Source: VAZQ01 sp963835165
Lineage (GTDB): Bacteria; Pseudomonadota; Alphaproteobacteria; Rhizobiales; Xanthobacteraceae
DNA: 64,000 nucleotides
Reading direction: 5' to 3'
Assembly (NCBI GenBank): GCA_963835165.1
Contig: CAWIGD010000047.1
Span: 1-64,000 of the forward strand
The position numbers were made by a program, and so were the translations under genes. A model generated the notes under the pieces. The model made no database searches. It saw only the letters and a list, made by a program, of their open reading frames with translations, and was not told the DNA's origin. This document shows, in pieces, positions 7,901 through 16,730 of this stretch (positions are counted from its first letter, which is position 1; each line of letters opens with the position of its first letter).

Positions 7901-8823
7901 CTGTTTTGTCTCACCAAGTCGACGAAGATGTCCTCGAGCGAGCTCTGGGTCGTGCTGAGATCCTTAAACCTGATTCCCGCGAGGTTGATATCCTTAAGTA
8001 GGGCGGTGATGCCGGTGCGCTCGCCTTGGGTGTCATAGGTGTAGATCAATTCGCTGCCGTCAGCGGCCAAGGTCAGGTGATGGGGAGCAAGCTCGCCCGG
8101 TATGGCGTCGAGTTTCTTGTGCAACTGGAGCGTCAGTTGCTTTTTTCCAAGCTTGCGCATGAGCTCGGCCTTTTCCTCGACTAGAATGATCTCTCCCTTG
8201 CTGATCACGCCGATCCGGTCGGCCATATCCTCGGCCTCTTCGATGTAGTGGGTCGTCAGGATGATGGTCACGCCGGAGGCGCGCAATGAGCGCACCACCT
8301 GCCACATGTCCTTGCGCAGTTCGACATCGACACCGGCCGTCGGTTCGTCCAGGAAGAGGATTTGCGGCTCGTGGGAGAGCGCCTTGGCGATCAATACCCG
8401 GCGCTTCATGCCGCCGGACAAGGTCATGATCTTGCTGTCTCTCCGGTCCCACAAGGAGAGTTGCTTGAGCACCTTGGCAACGTAGTCGGGATTCTTGGGC
8501 TGGCCGAACAACCCGCGGCTGAAGGTCACGGTCGCCCAGACCGTTTCGAAGGCATCGGTTGTCAGTTCTTGCGGAACGAGACCGATCATTGCGCGGGTGT
8601 GGCGGTAATCCTTGACAATGTCGTGACCGTCGACCGAAACCGCTCCCTGCGAGGCATTTACAATTCCACAAACGATGCTGATCAGCGTGGTCTTTCCCGC
8701 GCCATTCGGGCCCAGCAGCGCAAAAATTTCGCCGCGCCGGATCTGCAGGTTGATGTCCCTAAGGGCCACAAGCCCGGAAGCATACGTCTTGAACAGGTTC
8801 GAGATCGAGATGATAGGCTGCAT
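7897..8823 (-). CDS. ABC transporter ATP-binding protein (ABC-2 export type)
   Basis: A 308-residue nucleotide-binding subunit. Walker A is LLGPNGAGKTTLIS (near residues 39-52), the signature is TLSGGMKRRVLIAKAL (near 138-153), Walker B is ILFLDEPTAGVD (near 158-169) and the switch His is in ILTTHYIEEAEDMADR (near 192). The C-terminal 80 residues form the extension seen in DrrA/NodI/YadG-type ATPases. The frame is open far upstream, but the ATG at 8823 (MQPIISISNLFKTYASG) starts the ABC domain correctly; the 107 extra residues would be basic and unlike any ABC protein. Paired with the permease through a 4-base overlap. Confidence 0.95.
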   Translation of the reverse strand: MQPIISISNLFKTYASGLVALRDINLQIRRGEIFALLGPNGAGKTTLISIVCGIVNASQGAVSVDGHDIVKDYRHTRAMIGLVPQELTTDAFETVWATVTFSRGLFGQPKNPDYVAKVLKQLSLWDRRDSKIMTLSGGMKRRVLIAKALSHEPQILFLDEPTAGVDVELRKDMWQVVRSLRASGVTIILTTHYIEEAEDMADRIGVISKGEIILVEEKAELMRKLGKKQLTLQLHKKLDAIPGELAPHHLTLAADGSELIYTYDTQGERTGITALLKDINLAGIRFKDLSTTQSSLEDIFVDLVRQNR

Positions 8824-9258
8824 GGGAATGAGACGTCTGATGCGGGAGAACCTAGTCCTGAATGTGGACAAAGGAAGGAAGCAGACTCTTAGATGGCAAC
8901 AGGCGAGCTGATGGCAATAGTGCTGATCGCATGTAGCGTCGATGTCAGCTATTGCAAATGCCGCGGGTCCATGGTCCCGCCGGATGGCGGCATCCGCGCG
9001 TGGGGTGTATGAACGCTTTGGGGAAGCATGCAAATCGAGCCGGAGGCGCGGCGGCAGCCTCATTACGCAGCCAAAACGTATAACACGAATCGTCTTTGCG
9101 CCCGCTCCCTGGGAATGGTTGACCGCTGGAACTGCTGGCCCCACACTTGCCTCGGCCGGGCCAGGATGATGCGCAAGGTCGGCAGACCGTCAGCATTCCG
9201 TGGCCGATGTCGCGTCGGCTGATCGATTGGGCATCTATCCGGACCCTGGGAGACAGGA
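8824..9258. other. Intergenic region, no gene seen
   Basis: About 435 bases between the ABC ATPase start (minus strand) and the secreted hypothetical protein (plus strand). Both genes point outward, so it should hold two promoters. The open frames here are short and lack family features or credible ribosome-binding sites. A purine-rich GGGAGACAGGA stretch at the right end serves the gene at 9259. Confidence 0.5.
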
Positions 9259-9831
9259 ATGGCAATCAATCTGGCGCGACTTGCGGTGCTTGCCGGGCTT
9301 TCAATCTTTGTCGCCTCTGGAGCCCGCACGCAGCCGGCCCAGCCCGGCAGCGCGAAGCCGGATGCCGAAGAATTTGCGGCCCTCGAGCGGCCAGTCGCGT
9401 TTGAAATCTCTGCAAACACCGGAACACTGAAGGAAACCGCGCAGCGCGGGCAGGAACTGATCTGGGTCCGGAAAGACAATCCGAGCGATCGGCGGTTTCA
9501 GGTCACTAATATTTCGGTCGGTTTCCTCCGAAGCGAAGCCGGAGGCCAAGTGCAGATGACATTCTCCGGCAACACGACGTCGCTCGGCTATTCCACGCCC
9601 GAGGAAGCAAAGTTGAATGTCATTGTTCGCACCAAGGGCGGCGCCTCGCTTCATTCTTGGACCTTGGGCTTCTCCGTTAAATGCGGTGACAACAACCAGC
9701 CACTCAACCCTATCACCCATGAGGTCCCGCGCGATCTCGCCCCCAATCTCTTTCCCAATGTCGGCGCCGTCGAAATTGCGGAATACAGCGAGCCCAATTC
9801 TCCGGGGCTGAAAGTTCAGCGCTGTAGTTGA
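9259..9831 (+). CDS. Secreted hypothetical protein
   Basis: A 190-residue protein I do not recognise. It starts with a signal peptide (MAINLARLAVLAGLSIFVASGA, cut probably after SGARTQ or nearby). The mature part is polar with alternating strand-like segments (FEISANTGTL, RFQVTNISVGFL, VQMTFSGNTTSLGY, LNVIVRT, WTLGFSVKCG) and two cysteines, in SVKCG near 150 and at the penultimate position (QRCS), which could form a disulfide. This suggests a small beta-rich periplasmic protein. A good Shine-Dalgarno (GGGAGACAGG) sits 3-12 bases before the ATG. It converges with the cupin-trpE unit and stands alone. Confidence 0.65.
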   Translation: MAINLARLAVLAGLSIFVASGARTQPAQPGSAKPDAEEFAALERPVAFEISANTGTLKETAQRGQELIWVRKDNPSDRRFQVTNISVGFLRSEAGGQVQMTFSGNTTSLGYSTPEEAKLNVIVRTKGGASLHSWTLGFSVKCGDNNQPLNPITHEVPRDLAPNLFPNVGAVEIAEYSEPNSPGLKVQRCS

Positions 9832-9890
9832 CAATGCGCGTTGCCGCGGCGGTCGCAAGCCGCGTGTGCCTTTCGCCGCGCTGGCCCCTG

Positions 9891-10370
9891 TCACCCTTTA
9901 TGAATCGGATCGACCCATAGCACCTCGTCCGGCTTCTCCACCGGCTCGATGTCGAGGTTGACCACCACCGCCTCGTTATCACTTCGCACGAGCACACATT
10001 CGAGCGGCTCGCTCGGGCTGGCGTTGATCTCCTGGTGCGGCACGAACGGCGGCACATAGATGAAATCACCCGGGCCAGCCTCGGCGGTGAATTCCAGCCG
10101 CTCGCCCCAACGCATGCGTGCCTTGCCGCGCACCACGTAGATGACGCTCTCCAGTTCCCCATGGTGGTGGGCGCCGGTCTTGGCGTTGGGCTTGATGTTG
10201 ACCGTGCCTGCCCAGATCTTCTGGGCGCCGACGCGCGCATAGTTGATCGCGGCCTTGCGATCCATGCCGGGGGTCTGGGCAGTGTTGGGATCCAGCGAAT
10301 TACCCGGGATAACCCGCACGCCATCGTGCTGCCATTTCGCCGCATGCCCGTGGTCGGTCTCGACCGTCAT
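9891..10370 (-). CDS. Cupin-domain protein
   Basis: A 159-residue single cupin. Motif 1 is visible as GAHHHGELESVIYVVRGKAR (residues about 66-85, metal-binding His-His-His and Glu) and motif 2 as GDFIYVPPFVPHQEIN (near 101-116, with the fourth His). The frame is open upstream, but ATG 10370 (MTVETDHGHAAKWQHDG) gives the compact domain; the extra 49 residues overlap trpE and are Pro/Arg-rich. The trpE stop is only 7 bases upstream, so the cupin is the distal gene of a ppiD-trpE-cupin series. Function unknown; mannose-isomerase-like or dioxygenase-like cupins are possible. Confidence 0.88.
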   Translation of the reverse strand: MTVETDHGHAAKWQHDGVRVIPGNSLDPNTAQTPGMDRKAAINYARVGAQKIWAGTVNIKPNAKTGAHHHGELESVIYVVRGKARMRWGERLEFTAEAGPGDFIYVPPFVPHQEINASPSEPLECVLVRSDNEAVVVNLDIEPVEKPDEVLWVDPIHKG

Positions 10371-10377
10371 GTTTCGC

Positions 10378-11895
10378 CTATTGGCCGCGCCTGGCGGCGC
10401 TGGCAAATCGTTTGGCCTCCTCCGCCGCGCGGAACAGCGCCTTGGCTTTGTCCACGCATTCCTGCTGCTCGGACTGGGGGTTGGAATCGGCGACGATCCC
10501 GGCACCGGCCTGGACATACATCACGCCATCCTTGATCAACGCCGTGCGCAGGACGATGCAGCTGTCGAGTTCGCCGGCGGCGGAGAAGTAGCCCACCGAC
10601 CCGGCATAGAGCCCGCGCTTCTCCTGCTCCAGCTCGTCGATGATCTCCATGGCCCGCACCTTGGGCGCGCCAGAGACGGTGCCGGCTGGAAAGCCCGCAG
10701 CCAGCGCGTCGAGCGCATCGTATTTTCCGTCGAGCTGGCCTTCGACATTGGAGACGATGTGCATCACCTGGCTGAAGCGCTCGATGAAGAATTGGTCGGT
10801 CACCTTGACCGAGGCGATTCGCGCCACGCGCCCGACGTCGTTGCGTCCGAGATCGAGCAGCATCAGATGCTCGGCGCGCTCCTTTTCATCCGCCAGCAGT
10901 TCGGTTTCGAGCGCCTTGTCCTGTTGCGGTGTCGCTCCGCGCGGCCGGGTGCCCGCAAGCGGCCGGATGGTCACGGTGCCCTCGCGCACCCGGACAAGGA
11001 TTTCCGGGCTCGATCCGACGATCGAGAAGCTGCCGAAGTCGAGGAAATAGAGAAATGGGGCCGGATTGACCCGCCGCAGAGCGCGATAGAGCGCAAACGG
11101 AGGCAGCTCGAACGGCGCCTCAAACCGCTGAGACAGGACCACCTGGAAGATATCGCCGGCGGCGATGTATTCCTTGGCCACTTTGACCATCCGCTCGTAT
11201 TCCGCGGGGGTGGTGTTGGAGGACGGCCACACCGTCAGCGGCCCCGCCTGGATGGTGGGCGGGGAATGCGCGAGCGGTGCGTCGAGCGCATCGATGATCG
11301 CCGAGAGGCGCTCCCGCGCTCGCGCGAAAGCGGTGTCTGCCGCGATGCTGTTTTGCGGCCGGACCGGCGTGACGACGGTGATCGTGTCTTTCACGGCATC
11401 GAACACGACCACGATGGTGGGACGTACCAGCACCGCATCGGGAATTCCGATCGGGTCGGGATTGGACTGCGGCAACTCTTCCATCAACCGCACCATGTCG
11501 TAACCGAGATACCCGAAGACTCCGGCAGCCATGGGCGGCAGCACGTCGGGCAGCTCGATCCGACTCTCGGCGATGAGGGCGCGCAACGCTGCCAGGGGCG
11601 CCTCGTTGCAGGGTGCAAAGCCATCGGGCTTATGGCGCACCGTGCGATTGATCTCGGCGAGGCCCGCTACGGTGCGCCACACGAGGTCGGGGTCCAGCCC
11701 GATGATGGAATAGCGCCCGCGCACCGCGCCGCCCTCGACCGATTCCAGCAGAAAGCTCATCGGGCGGGCGCCGGCGACTTTGAGAAATGCGGACACCGGG
11801 GTTTCGAGATCCGAGACCAGCGTGGTCCACACGACCTGGGCCTCGCCGCGCGCGTATCGCTTGGCAAATGGCGTTGCTTGCGGCTCGATCTGCAT
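10378..11895 (-). CDS. trpE: TrpE, anthranilate synthase component I
   Basis: A 505-residue chorismate-utilising enzyme that makes anthranilate with ammonia from TrpG. The N-terminal domain carries the LLES motif of the tryptophan-inhibition site (SFLLESVEGG near residue 47). The catalytic domain shows GDIFQVVLSQRF near 270, PEILVRVREGTVTIRPLAGTR in two parts near 325-345, DLGRNDVGRV near 385 and GTVSGAPKVRAMEII near 435. ATG 11895 (MQIEPQATPF) is chosen over a TTG four codons upstream; the ppiD stop lies 8 bases before it. It is not fused to TrpG, unlike the trpEG of Rhizobium and Sinorhizobium, which fits a Bradyrhizobium-like lineage. Confidence 0.97.
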   Translation of the reverse strand: MQIEPQATPFAKRYARGEAQVVWTTLVSDLETPVSAFLKVAGARPMSFLLESVEGGAVRGRYSIIGLDPDLVWRTVAGLAEINRTVRHKPDGFAPCNEAPLAALRALIAESRIELPDVLPPMAAGVFGYLGYDMVRLMEELPQSNPDPIGIPDAVLVRPTIVVVFDAVKDTITVVTPVRPQNSIAADTAFARARERLSAIIDALDAPLAHSPPTIQAGPLTVWPSSNTTPAEYERMVKVAKEYIAAGDIFQVVLSQRFEAPFELPPFALYRALRRVNPAPFLYFLDFGSFSIVGSSPEILVRVREGTVTIRPLAGTRPRGATPQQDKALETELLADEKERAEHLMLLDLGRNDVGRVARIASVKVTDQFFIERFSQVMHIVSNVEGQLDGKYDALDALAAGFPAGTVSGAPKVRAMEIIDELEQEKRGLYAGSVGYFSAAGELDSCIVLRTALIKDGVMYVQAGAGIVADSNPQSEQQECVDKAKALFRAAEEAKRFASAARRGQ

Positions 11896-11903
11896 GGCGA
11901 AAG

Positions 11904-13817
11904 TCAATTTGCGCTGTCGACGGCTCCGCCGCTGACCACCTGGTTCAACGCATTTTGATTGATGGTCACGCCGACCTCGCTTTCGAGGCGCGCAATATAT
12001 TCGCTGAGCAGGTCCTCCGAGAGGCTGCGATTGAGGGAATCGACGGTGCGTTTGACTTCGTCGGAGGCCATGTCGAGTGGTGGTACCACGATATCGGTGA
12101 CGCGGAACACGACTTGCTCGCCTGGCTCCCGCGCGTCGGCTGCGCCGACTGCGTCCTTGGCAGTGCGGAAAACCGCGTCGACGGCGGCCGCCGAAAGCGG
12201 GCCGGACCCATCACCGCGTTTGAGGCCGGTCAAGATTTCGAGCTTGAGATGGTCTGCGGTGGCGACATCGGCGAGGGTCGCGCCCCCCTTGAGCTTGTCG
12301 ACGATTTCCGTCGCCTTGGCATTGAGGCGCGTTGCGATCTCCTGGTCGCGCCAGCGCGTCTCTACTTGCTCCTTCACTTCATCGAGGGGGCGTTCTCGTG
12401 AGGGTGTTATGCCCACGACGTCAAACCAGATGTAGCCGTCCTGAAATTGCAGCGGATCGCGCTCGACACCGACGTCGGTGGTAAACGCCATCGGCAGCAG
12501 GCGCTGCGCATCCGGAAGGTTGACAGGCGCGCCGGCCGGATCGCGACCGGAGCGATCGACCGCTTCAATCGTGCGCGCCTCCAATTTCAGGTTGGCGGCG
12601 GTTTCCGCCAGCGGTTTGCCCTCCGCGCGCGCATCCTCGATCTTGTTGTACACGTCGAAAACCTCGGCCTTGGCGCGCGCGAGCGCCAACTCCTGCTTGA
12701 GCTCGCCGGTGACTTGTTCCAGCGAGCGCACCTGCTCGGGCTCGATCTTGAGCACTTGCACCAGCACGGTCCCGAACCGGCCTTGCACCGGCGCGCTCAC
12801 TTCCCCTTCTTTGAGCGCGAAGGCGGCATCGGCTGCCGCCCGGTCGATCATCGCGGCCTTCGTCACCGTGCCGAGATCGATGTCCTTTTCGTTTTTGCCC
12901 AGCTCCTTGGCAATGTCCGAAAAGCTGGTGCCCTTGGCGACGCGCTCTGCGGCCGCGCTGGCCGCCGCGGCATTGGGGAAATCGATCTGCAGGACGTGGC
13001 GCCGTTCCGGCGTGACATAGCGCGTACGCCGTTCTTCATAGGCGCGCTTGAGGTCAGCATCAGAGATTTCGATCCAGCGTGCCTGTTCGGCCGGGATCAG
13101 CGACACAACCACGAGCTTGCGATATTCCGGGGCGCGGAAGAGAATTTTGCGCTCCTCGAAGAATTTCGCCAGTGCCTCCGGCGAAGGCGATGCAATCTCA
13201 CCGGCCTGGGCGCGGTCGAGCAGTACGTATTCGATCGAGCGCTGCTCGTTCTCGTAACGGCTGGCCGCTTCGACCAGGGCCTTCGGGGCGTTCAATCCCG
13301 TCGCGATGGTGCCGGCGAGTTCGCGCCGCAGCAGGCGGCGGCGCTGCTCCGCCACGAACCGGGATTCGGTAAAGCCTGCGTTGCGGATGACCTGCTCGAA
13401 CCGGGCACGGTCGAACTGCCCGTTCAGTCCCTGGAAGGCGGGATCGGTTGTGATCTGCTTGGCAACCTCGGCGTCGGAGAGGGAGAGACCTAGCGCGCGG
13501 GCACGCTCATCCAGCAAGATTTCCGAGACGATTTGTCCGATCAGCACCCGGTCCAGGCCCAGCTGCCGCGCCTGCTCCGGGCCGATCGGCCGGCCGGCCT
13601 GGCGGGAATATTGCTGCAGCCGATCGTTGTAGATCGTGCGGAATTGCTCGACCGTGATTTCAGTGCGCCCGATCTTGGCTACGGTCGAGCGGCCGAAGCC
13701 GCGGAAAATGTCGCCGATCCCCCAAATGGCGAAGCTGATGACCAAGAAGCCCACGACGGCGGCCATCACCGCCTTGCCGAGCCAATTGGAAGAGGCTTTT
13801 CGTAGACCTCGAAGCAT
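11904..13817 (-). CDS. ppiD: PpiD-like peptidylprolyl isomerase / periplasmic chaperone
   Basis: A 637-residue SurA/PpiD-type protein. A short cytoplasmic N-terminus (MLRGLRKASSNWLGK) leads into one transmembrane anchor (AVMAAVVGFLVISFAIWGIGDIF, residues about 16-38). A SurA_N-like chaperone region (about 40-240) is followed by a parvulin-type PPIase domain (about 245-385, with RHVLQIDFPNAAAA, FSDIAKELGKNEKDIDLG and GEVSAPVQGRFG) and a long C-terminal helical region. It sits in the inner membrane facing the periplasm and helps fold exported proteins. The series ppiD-trpE-cupin has 8- and 7-base gaps. PpiD and tpiA are divergent. Confidence 0.92.
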   Translation of the reverse strand: MLRGLRKASSNWLGKAVMAAVVGFLVISFAIWGIGDIFRGFGRSTVAKIGRTEITVEQFRTIYNDRLQQYSRQAGRPIGPEQARQLGLDRVLIGQIVSEILLDERARALGLSLSDAEVAKQITTDPAFQGLNGQFDRARFEQVIRNAGFTESRFVAEQRRRLLRRELAGTIATGLNAPKALVEAASRYENEQRSIEYVLLDRAQAGEIASPSPEALAKFFEERKILFRAPEYRKLVVVSLIPAEQARWIEISDADLKRAYEERRTRYVTPERRHVLQIDFPNAAAASAAAERVAKGTSFSDIAKELGKNEKDIDLGTVTKAAMIDRAAADAAFALKEGEVSAPVQGRFGTVLVQVLKIEPEQVRSLEQVTGELKQELALARAKAEVFDVYNKIEDARAEGKPLAETAANLKLEARTIEAVDRSGRDPAGAPVNLPDAQRLLPMAFTTDVGVERDPLQFQDGYIWFDVVGITPSRERPLDEVKEQVETRWRDQEIATRLNAKATEIVDKLKGGATLADVATADHLKLEILTGLKRGDGSGPLSAAAVDAVFRTAKDAVGAADAREPGEQVVFRVTDIVVPPLDMASDEVKRTVDSLNRSLSEDLLSEYIARLESEVGVTINQNALNQVVSGGAVDSAN

Positions 13818-14145
13818 GCGTCATCCGTGATTGAGAGAACCTTCGGCGAACCGAGGGTTCCGTATCATAAGGAGGGGGCCCCCGCATCGCAACATGCGCC
13901 GGGGGTGACAGGCGGTCACAAGCGCCCTCAATCTCTTCCGGCGGGCCGACACCGTTGGCAAGCAGAAAACGGGGAGCAAGCACGCGCCTCCTTTCCGGGC
14001 TAACCCCAAGGGACATCCTTCTTCGCAGGGCTCGCGCCCAAGGCCGCAAGGCCGCCTAAGCGGCTCTAGACCACCGGCACGGTCTGGCGTGCGCGCGGCT
14101 GCTCTGCTACCCGCTCGACTGGGTTCGAAAAACGCGGGGTTGGAC
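13818..14145. other. Divergent intergenic region between ppiD and tpiA
   Basis: About 328 bases without a gene. It should hold the promoters of ppiD (leftward) and tpiA (rightward). One strong hairpin is visible at about 13877-13905 (CCCCCGCAT and ATGCGCCGGGGG arms); it has no T tract on either side, so I do not call it a terminator. No convincing open frame was seen. Confidence 0.45.
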
Positions 14146-14904
14146 ATGGCTGGCGCGCTGCGCCGCCCGCTCGTTGCGGGCAACTGGAAGATGAACGGCC
14201 TATCGGGCTCGCAGACGGAACTTGCCCGAATCATTCAAGGTGCCGGCGAGCTCGCAGCGCTCGTCGAGATCATGGTGTGTCCACCCGCGACGCTCCTGGC
14301 GCGCTTTGCCGCCGCCGCGCGGGGCACCGCGCTGCAAATCGGCGCGCAGGACTGTCACAGCGAGCCGGCGGGGGCCTTCACCGGTGACCTGTCGGCCGAA
14401 ATGCTCAAGGACGCCGGCGCCAGCGCCGTCATCGTCGGGCATTCCGAGCGGCGCATCCATCACAAAGAAACCGACGCGGACGTACGGGCAAAGGCGCTGG
14501 CGGCGTGGCGCGCCGGACTCTGCGCCATCGTCTGCGTCGGCGAGAGCCGGGCGGAACGCGAAGATGGACGGGCGCTCGCAGTGGTAGGAACCCAGGTGGA
14601 TGGTTCAGTGCCCGACGGCGCGACGGTCGAGAACCTTGTCGTTGCCTACGAGCCGGTCTGGGCGATCGGCACGGGCCTGACCCCGACCCTTGGCGACGTC
14701 GCCGAGATGCATGGGCATATCCGGCGGGGCCTGGTATCGCGCTTGGGAGCGCCGGGGCAGGGCACCCGCATCCTCTATGGCGGATCGGTGAAGCCGTCGA
14801 ACGCCAGGGAGCTGATGAGCGCCGCGAACGTCGACGGTGCGCTGGTCGGCGGCGCGAGCCTCAAGGCCGACGAGTTCCTGGCGATTGCGAGCGTTTACCG
14901 CTAG
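14146..14904 (+). CDS. tpiA: Triosephosphate isomerase
   Basis: A 252-residue TIM barrel that interconverts dihydroxyacetone phosphate and glyceraldehyde 3-phosphate. GNWKMNG (residues about 12-18) holds the catalytic Lys, VIVGHSERR (near 95) the electrophilic His, and VVAYEPVWAIGTG (near 160-172) the catalytic Glu and the start of loop 6; LYGGSVKPSNA and DGALVGGASLKADEF form the phosphate-binding end. ATG 14146 is used because the 19 codons upstream are not family-like. It is divergent from ppiD. Confidence 0.97.
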   Translation: MAGALRRPLVAGNWKMNGLSGSQTELARIIQGAGELAALVEIMVCPPATLLARFAAAARGTALQIGAQDCHSEPAGAFTGDLSAEMLKDAGASAVIVGHSERRIHHKETDADVRAKALAAWRAGLCAIVCVGESRAEREDGRALAVVGTQVDGSVPDGATVENLVVAYEPVWAIGTGLTPTLGDVAEMHGHIRRGLVSRLGAPGQGTRILYGGSVKPSNARELMSAANVDGALVGGASLKADEFLAIASVYR

Positions 14905-14961
14905 TTTTAGGTCTGCGGATTTTCATAACAACAAGCCGGACAACAACACTTGGAGGACGTC

Positions 14962-15723
14962 ATGAGGATGAACCCAGCGCTCATCGCCGGGAAGCTGTTT
15001 GCGCTTGCGTTATTCACGGCCGGCGCCGTCGACGCGGCCGAGATCAAGGTCTTGGCCTCGAATGCGTTGAAAACCGCACTGGAGGAGCTCGGTCCGCAAT
15101 TCGAGAAGGCAAGCGAGCACAAGCTCTCATTCACGTTCAACGCGGCGGTCCCGCTCAAGGCCGAGATCGAGAAGGGCGTTGCGTTCGATGTCGCCATCCT
15201 CAGCGCGCCCATCACCGAGGACCTCGTCAAACAGGGCAAGCTCGTGGCTGCGACGCGCGCCGACATTGCACGCTCGGGCGCGGGCCTCGCAGTCAAGCGC
15301 GGCGCACCGAAGCCCGACATCAGCACGACTGAGGCGTTCAAGCGCACGCTGCTCGATGCCAAGTCGATTTGTTATGTCGAGCAAGGTGCAACTGGAATCT
15401 ATCTCAAGGGTCTGTTCGAGCGCCTCGGGATCGCCGAGCAGTTGAAGAGCAAGACCAAGCTGCTGCCGCCTTCCAATCCTGCCGCGCATGCCGTGGCGAA
15501 TGGTGAAGCCGAGATCGGCATGACCCAGATCAGCGAGATACTGCCTTATGCCGGCGCCGAGTTGGTCGGGCCACTGCCGGCGGAGATCCAGCTCTCCAGT
15601 GTCTATCCGGCCGCCGTCGGCACCGGTGCCAAAGAGGTGGACGCCGCCAAGGCGTTCATCAAATTCCTGACCGCGCCGACCGCTATCCCCGTGCTGAAGG
15701 CCAAGGGACTGGAGCCGGGCTGA
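14962..15723 (+). CDS. ModA-like periplasmic substrate-binding protein, orphan
   Basis: A 253-residue exported binding protein. The signal peptide is MRMNPALIAGKLFALALF to about AVDA-AEIKVL. The mature part begins IKVLASNALKTALEELGPQFEKAS, as in ModA-type molybdate-binding folds (SBP_bac_11), and ends AKAFIKFLTAPTAIPVLKAKGLEPG, also family-like. ATG 14962 is preceded by GGAGG at 14952-14956. No modB or modC permease/ATPase is present nearby. Many proteins of this type in soil bacteria are annotated as molybdate-binding by fold only; organic-anion binding is equally possible, so no symbol is given. Confidence 0.88.
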   Translation: MRMNPALIAGKLFALALFTAGAVDAAEIKVLASNALKTALEELGPQFEKASEHKLSFTFNAAVPLKAEIEKGVAFDVAILSAPITEDLVKQGKLVAATRADIARSGAGLAVKRGAPKPDISTTEAFKRTLLDAKSICYVEQGATGIYLKGLFERLGIAEQLKSKTKLLPPSNPAAHAVANGEAEIGMTQISEILPYAGAELVGPLPAEIQLSSVYPAAVGTGAKEVDAAKAFIKFLTAPTAIPVLKAKGLEPG

Positions 15724-15951
15724 CCGGCCATGCTGCGTCACGCGCGGGTCCGACGACGCAAGGCGATCCAACTCGCGCGCCTGCGGTGAATAGCGCTGTG
15801 CGCCCCCTCCCGCGCGGGCCAAAATCGGATTAGTCTTGTTCCAAACGAAAGAATGAAATCGCCGCGTGGCGGCAACACGCCTCCGTGCGGTTCATGCCGC
15901 GTCCCCGTATTGGGCCTCAAGCCATGGCGCGGCGAGCACGGGGAGGTTGCC

Positions 15952-16725
15952 ATGACGGACAAGAAGACACCCGACAAGACGCCGGTTGAAAATAGGGCCG
16001 CTGACAAGGGGACGTCGGACGAGAGTCCGATCGCACGTCGTCATTTCCTCTTGGGCGCGGGAACCGCAGTCGCCGCAGGGCTTGCGCCGGCGGCACCCGC
16101 CGAGGCGCAGACCCCGCAGGCGTCCCCGGCTGCTCCGCCCGCGACCGAGCCCGAACCGCTGCTTACGCTTACCGCGACCGAGCACGCTTTCTTCGTCGCC
16201 GCTGCGGATACGATTATCCCCGCTGACGAGCTTTCGCCCTCGGGGAGCGAATGCGGGGTCGCGACCTTCATCGATCGTCAACTCGCCGGCGCCTACGGTA
16301 CCGGCGCGCGGCTCTACCGCGACGGGCCATTCCCCAAGGGCAAGCCAGAACTCGGCTATCAGCTTGCGCTGACGCCGCGCGAATTTTTCCGCGCCGGCGT
16401 CGCGGCCGCCAACGACTGGACGCGCAAGACCTATGGCAAGGAGTTAGACCGGCTGACCGCGCCGGAACGCGAGAGCGCGTTGAAGGCGATGGAAGAGGGG
16501 AAGGCGCAGTTCCCGGGCTTTACCAGCACCATGTTCTTCAACGCGCTCTTGCAGATCACCATGGAGGGGTTTTTCGCCGACCCGATCTACGGTGGCAACC
16601 GCCACATGGCCTCGTGGAGGATGATCGGCTATCCCGGGCTGCCGGCCACCTACCGCGAAGAGATCAAGACCTACTTCGGCAAGAAATACGATAAGCCGCC
16701 GCACTCGATCGCAGATTTCTCCTGA
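15952..16725 (+). CDS. Gluconate 2-dehydrogenase subunit 3-like small subunit, Tat-exported
   Basis: A 257-residue protein. A twin-arginine signal (IARRHFLLGAGTAVAAGLAP near residues 24-42, Ala/Pro-rich end APAEAQ) is followed by a Gluconate_2-dh3-type helical domain starting LTATEHAFFVAAADTIIPAD. These subunits bind and co-export the GMC flavoprotein subunit of FAD-dependent sugar or alcohol dehydrogenases. ATG 15952 follows GGGAGG. The GMC partner lies at 18578 with an amidohydrolase gene between, which is unusual since the two subunits are normally adjacent. The segment GFTSTMFFNALLQITMEG precedes a C-terminal region containing GYPGLPATY. Confidence 0.88.
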   Translation: MTDKKTPDKTPVENRAADKGTSDESPIARRHFLLGAGTAVAAGLAPAAPAEAQTPQASPAAPPATEPEPLLTLTATEHAFFVAAADTIIPADELSPSGSECGVATFIDRQLAGAYGTGARLYRDGPFPKGKPELGYQLALTPREFFRAGVAAANDWTRKTYGKELDRLTAPERESALKAMEEGKAQFPGFTSTMFFNALLQITMEGFFADPIYGGNRHMASWRMIGYPGLPATYREEIKTYFGKKYDKPPHSIADFS

Positions 16726-16730
16726 GGCGA

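Noticed and set aside
13877..13905. Strong GC hairpin upstream of ppiD and tpiA as a terminator
   Set aside because: Lies between divergent genes and has no T tract.
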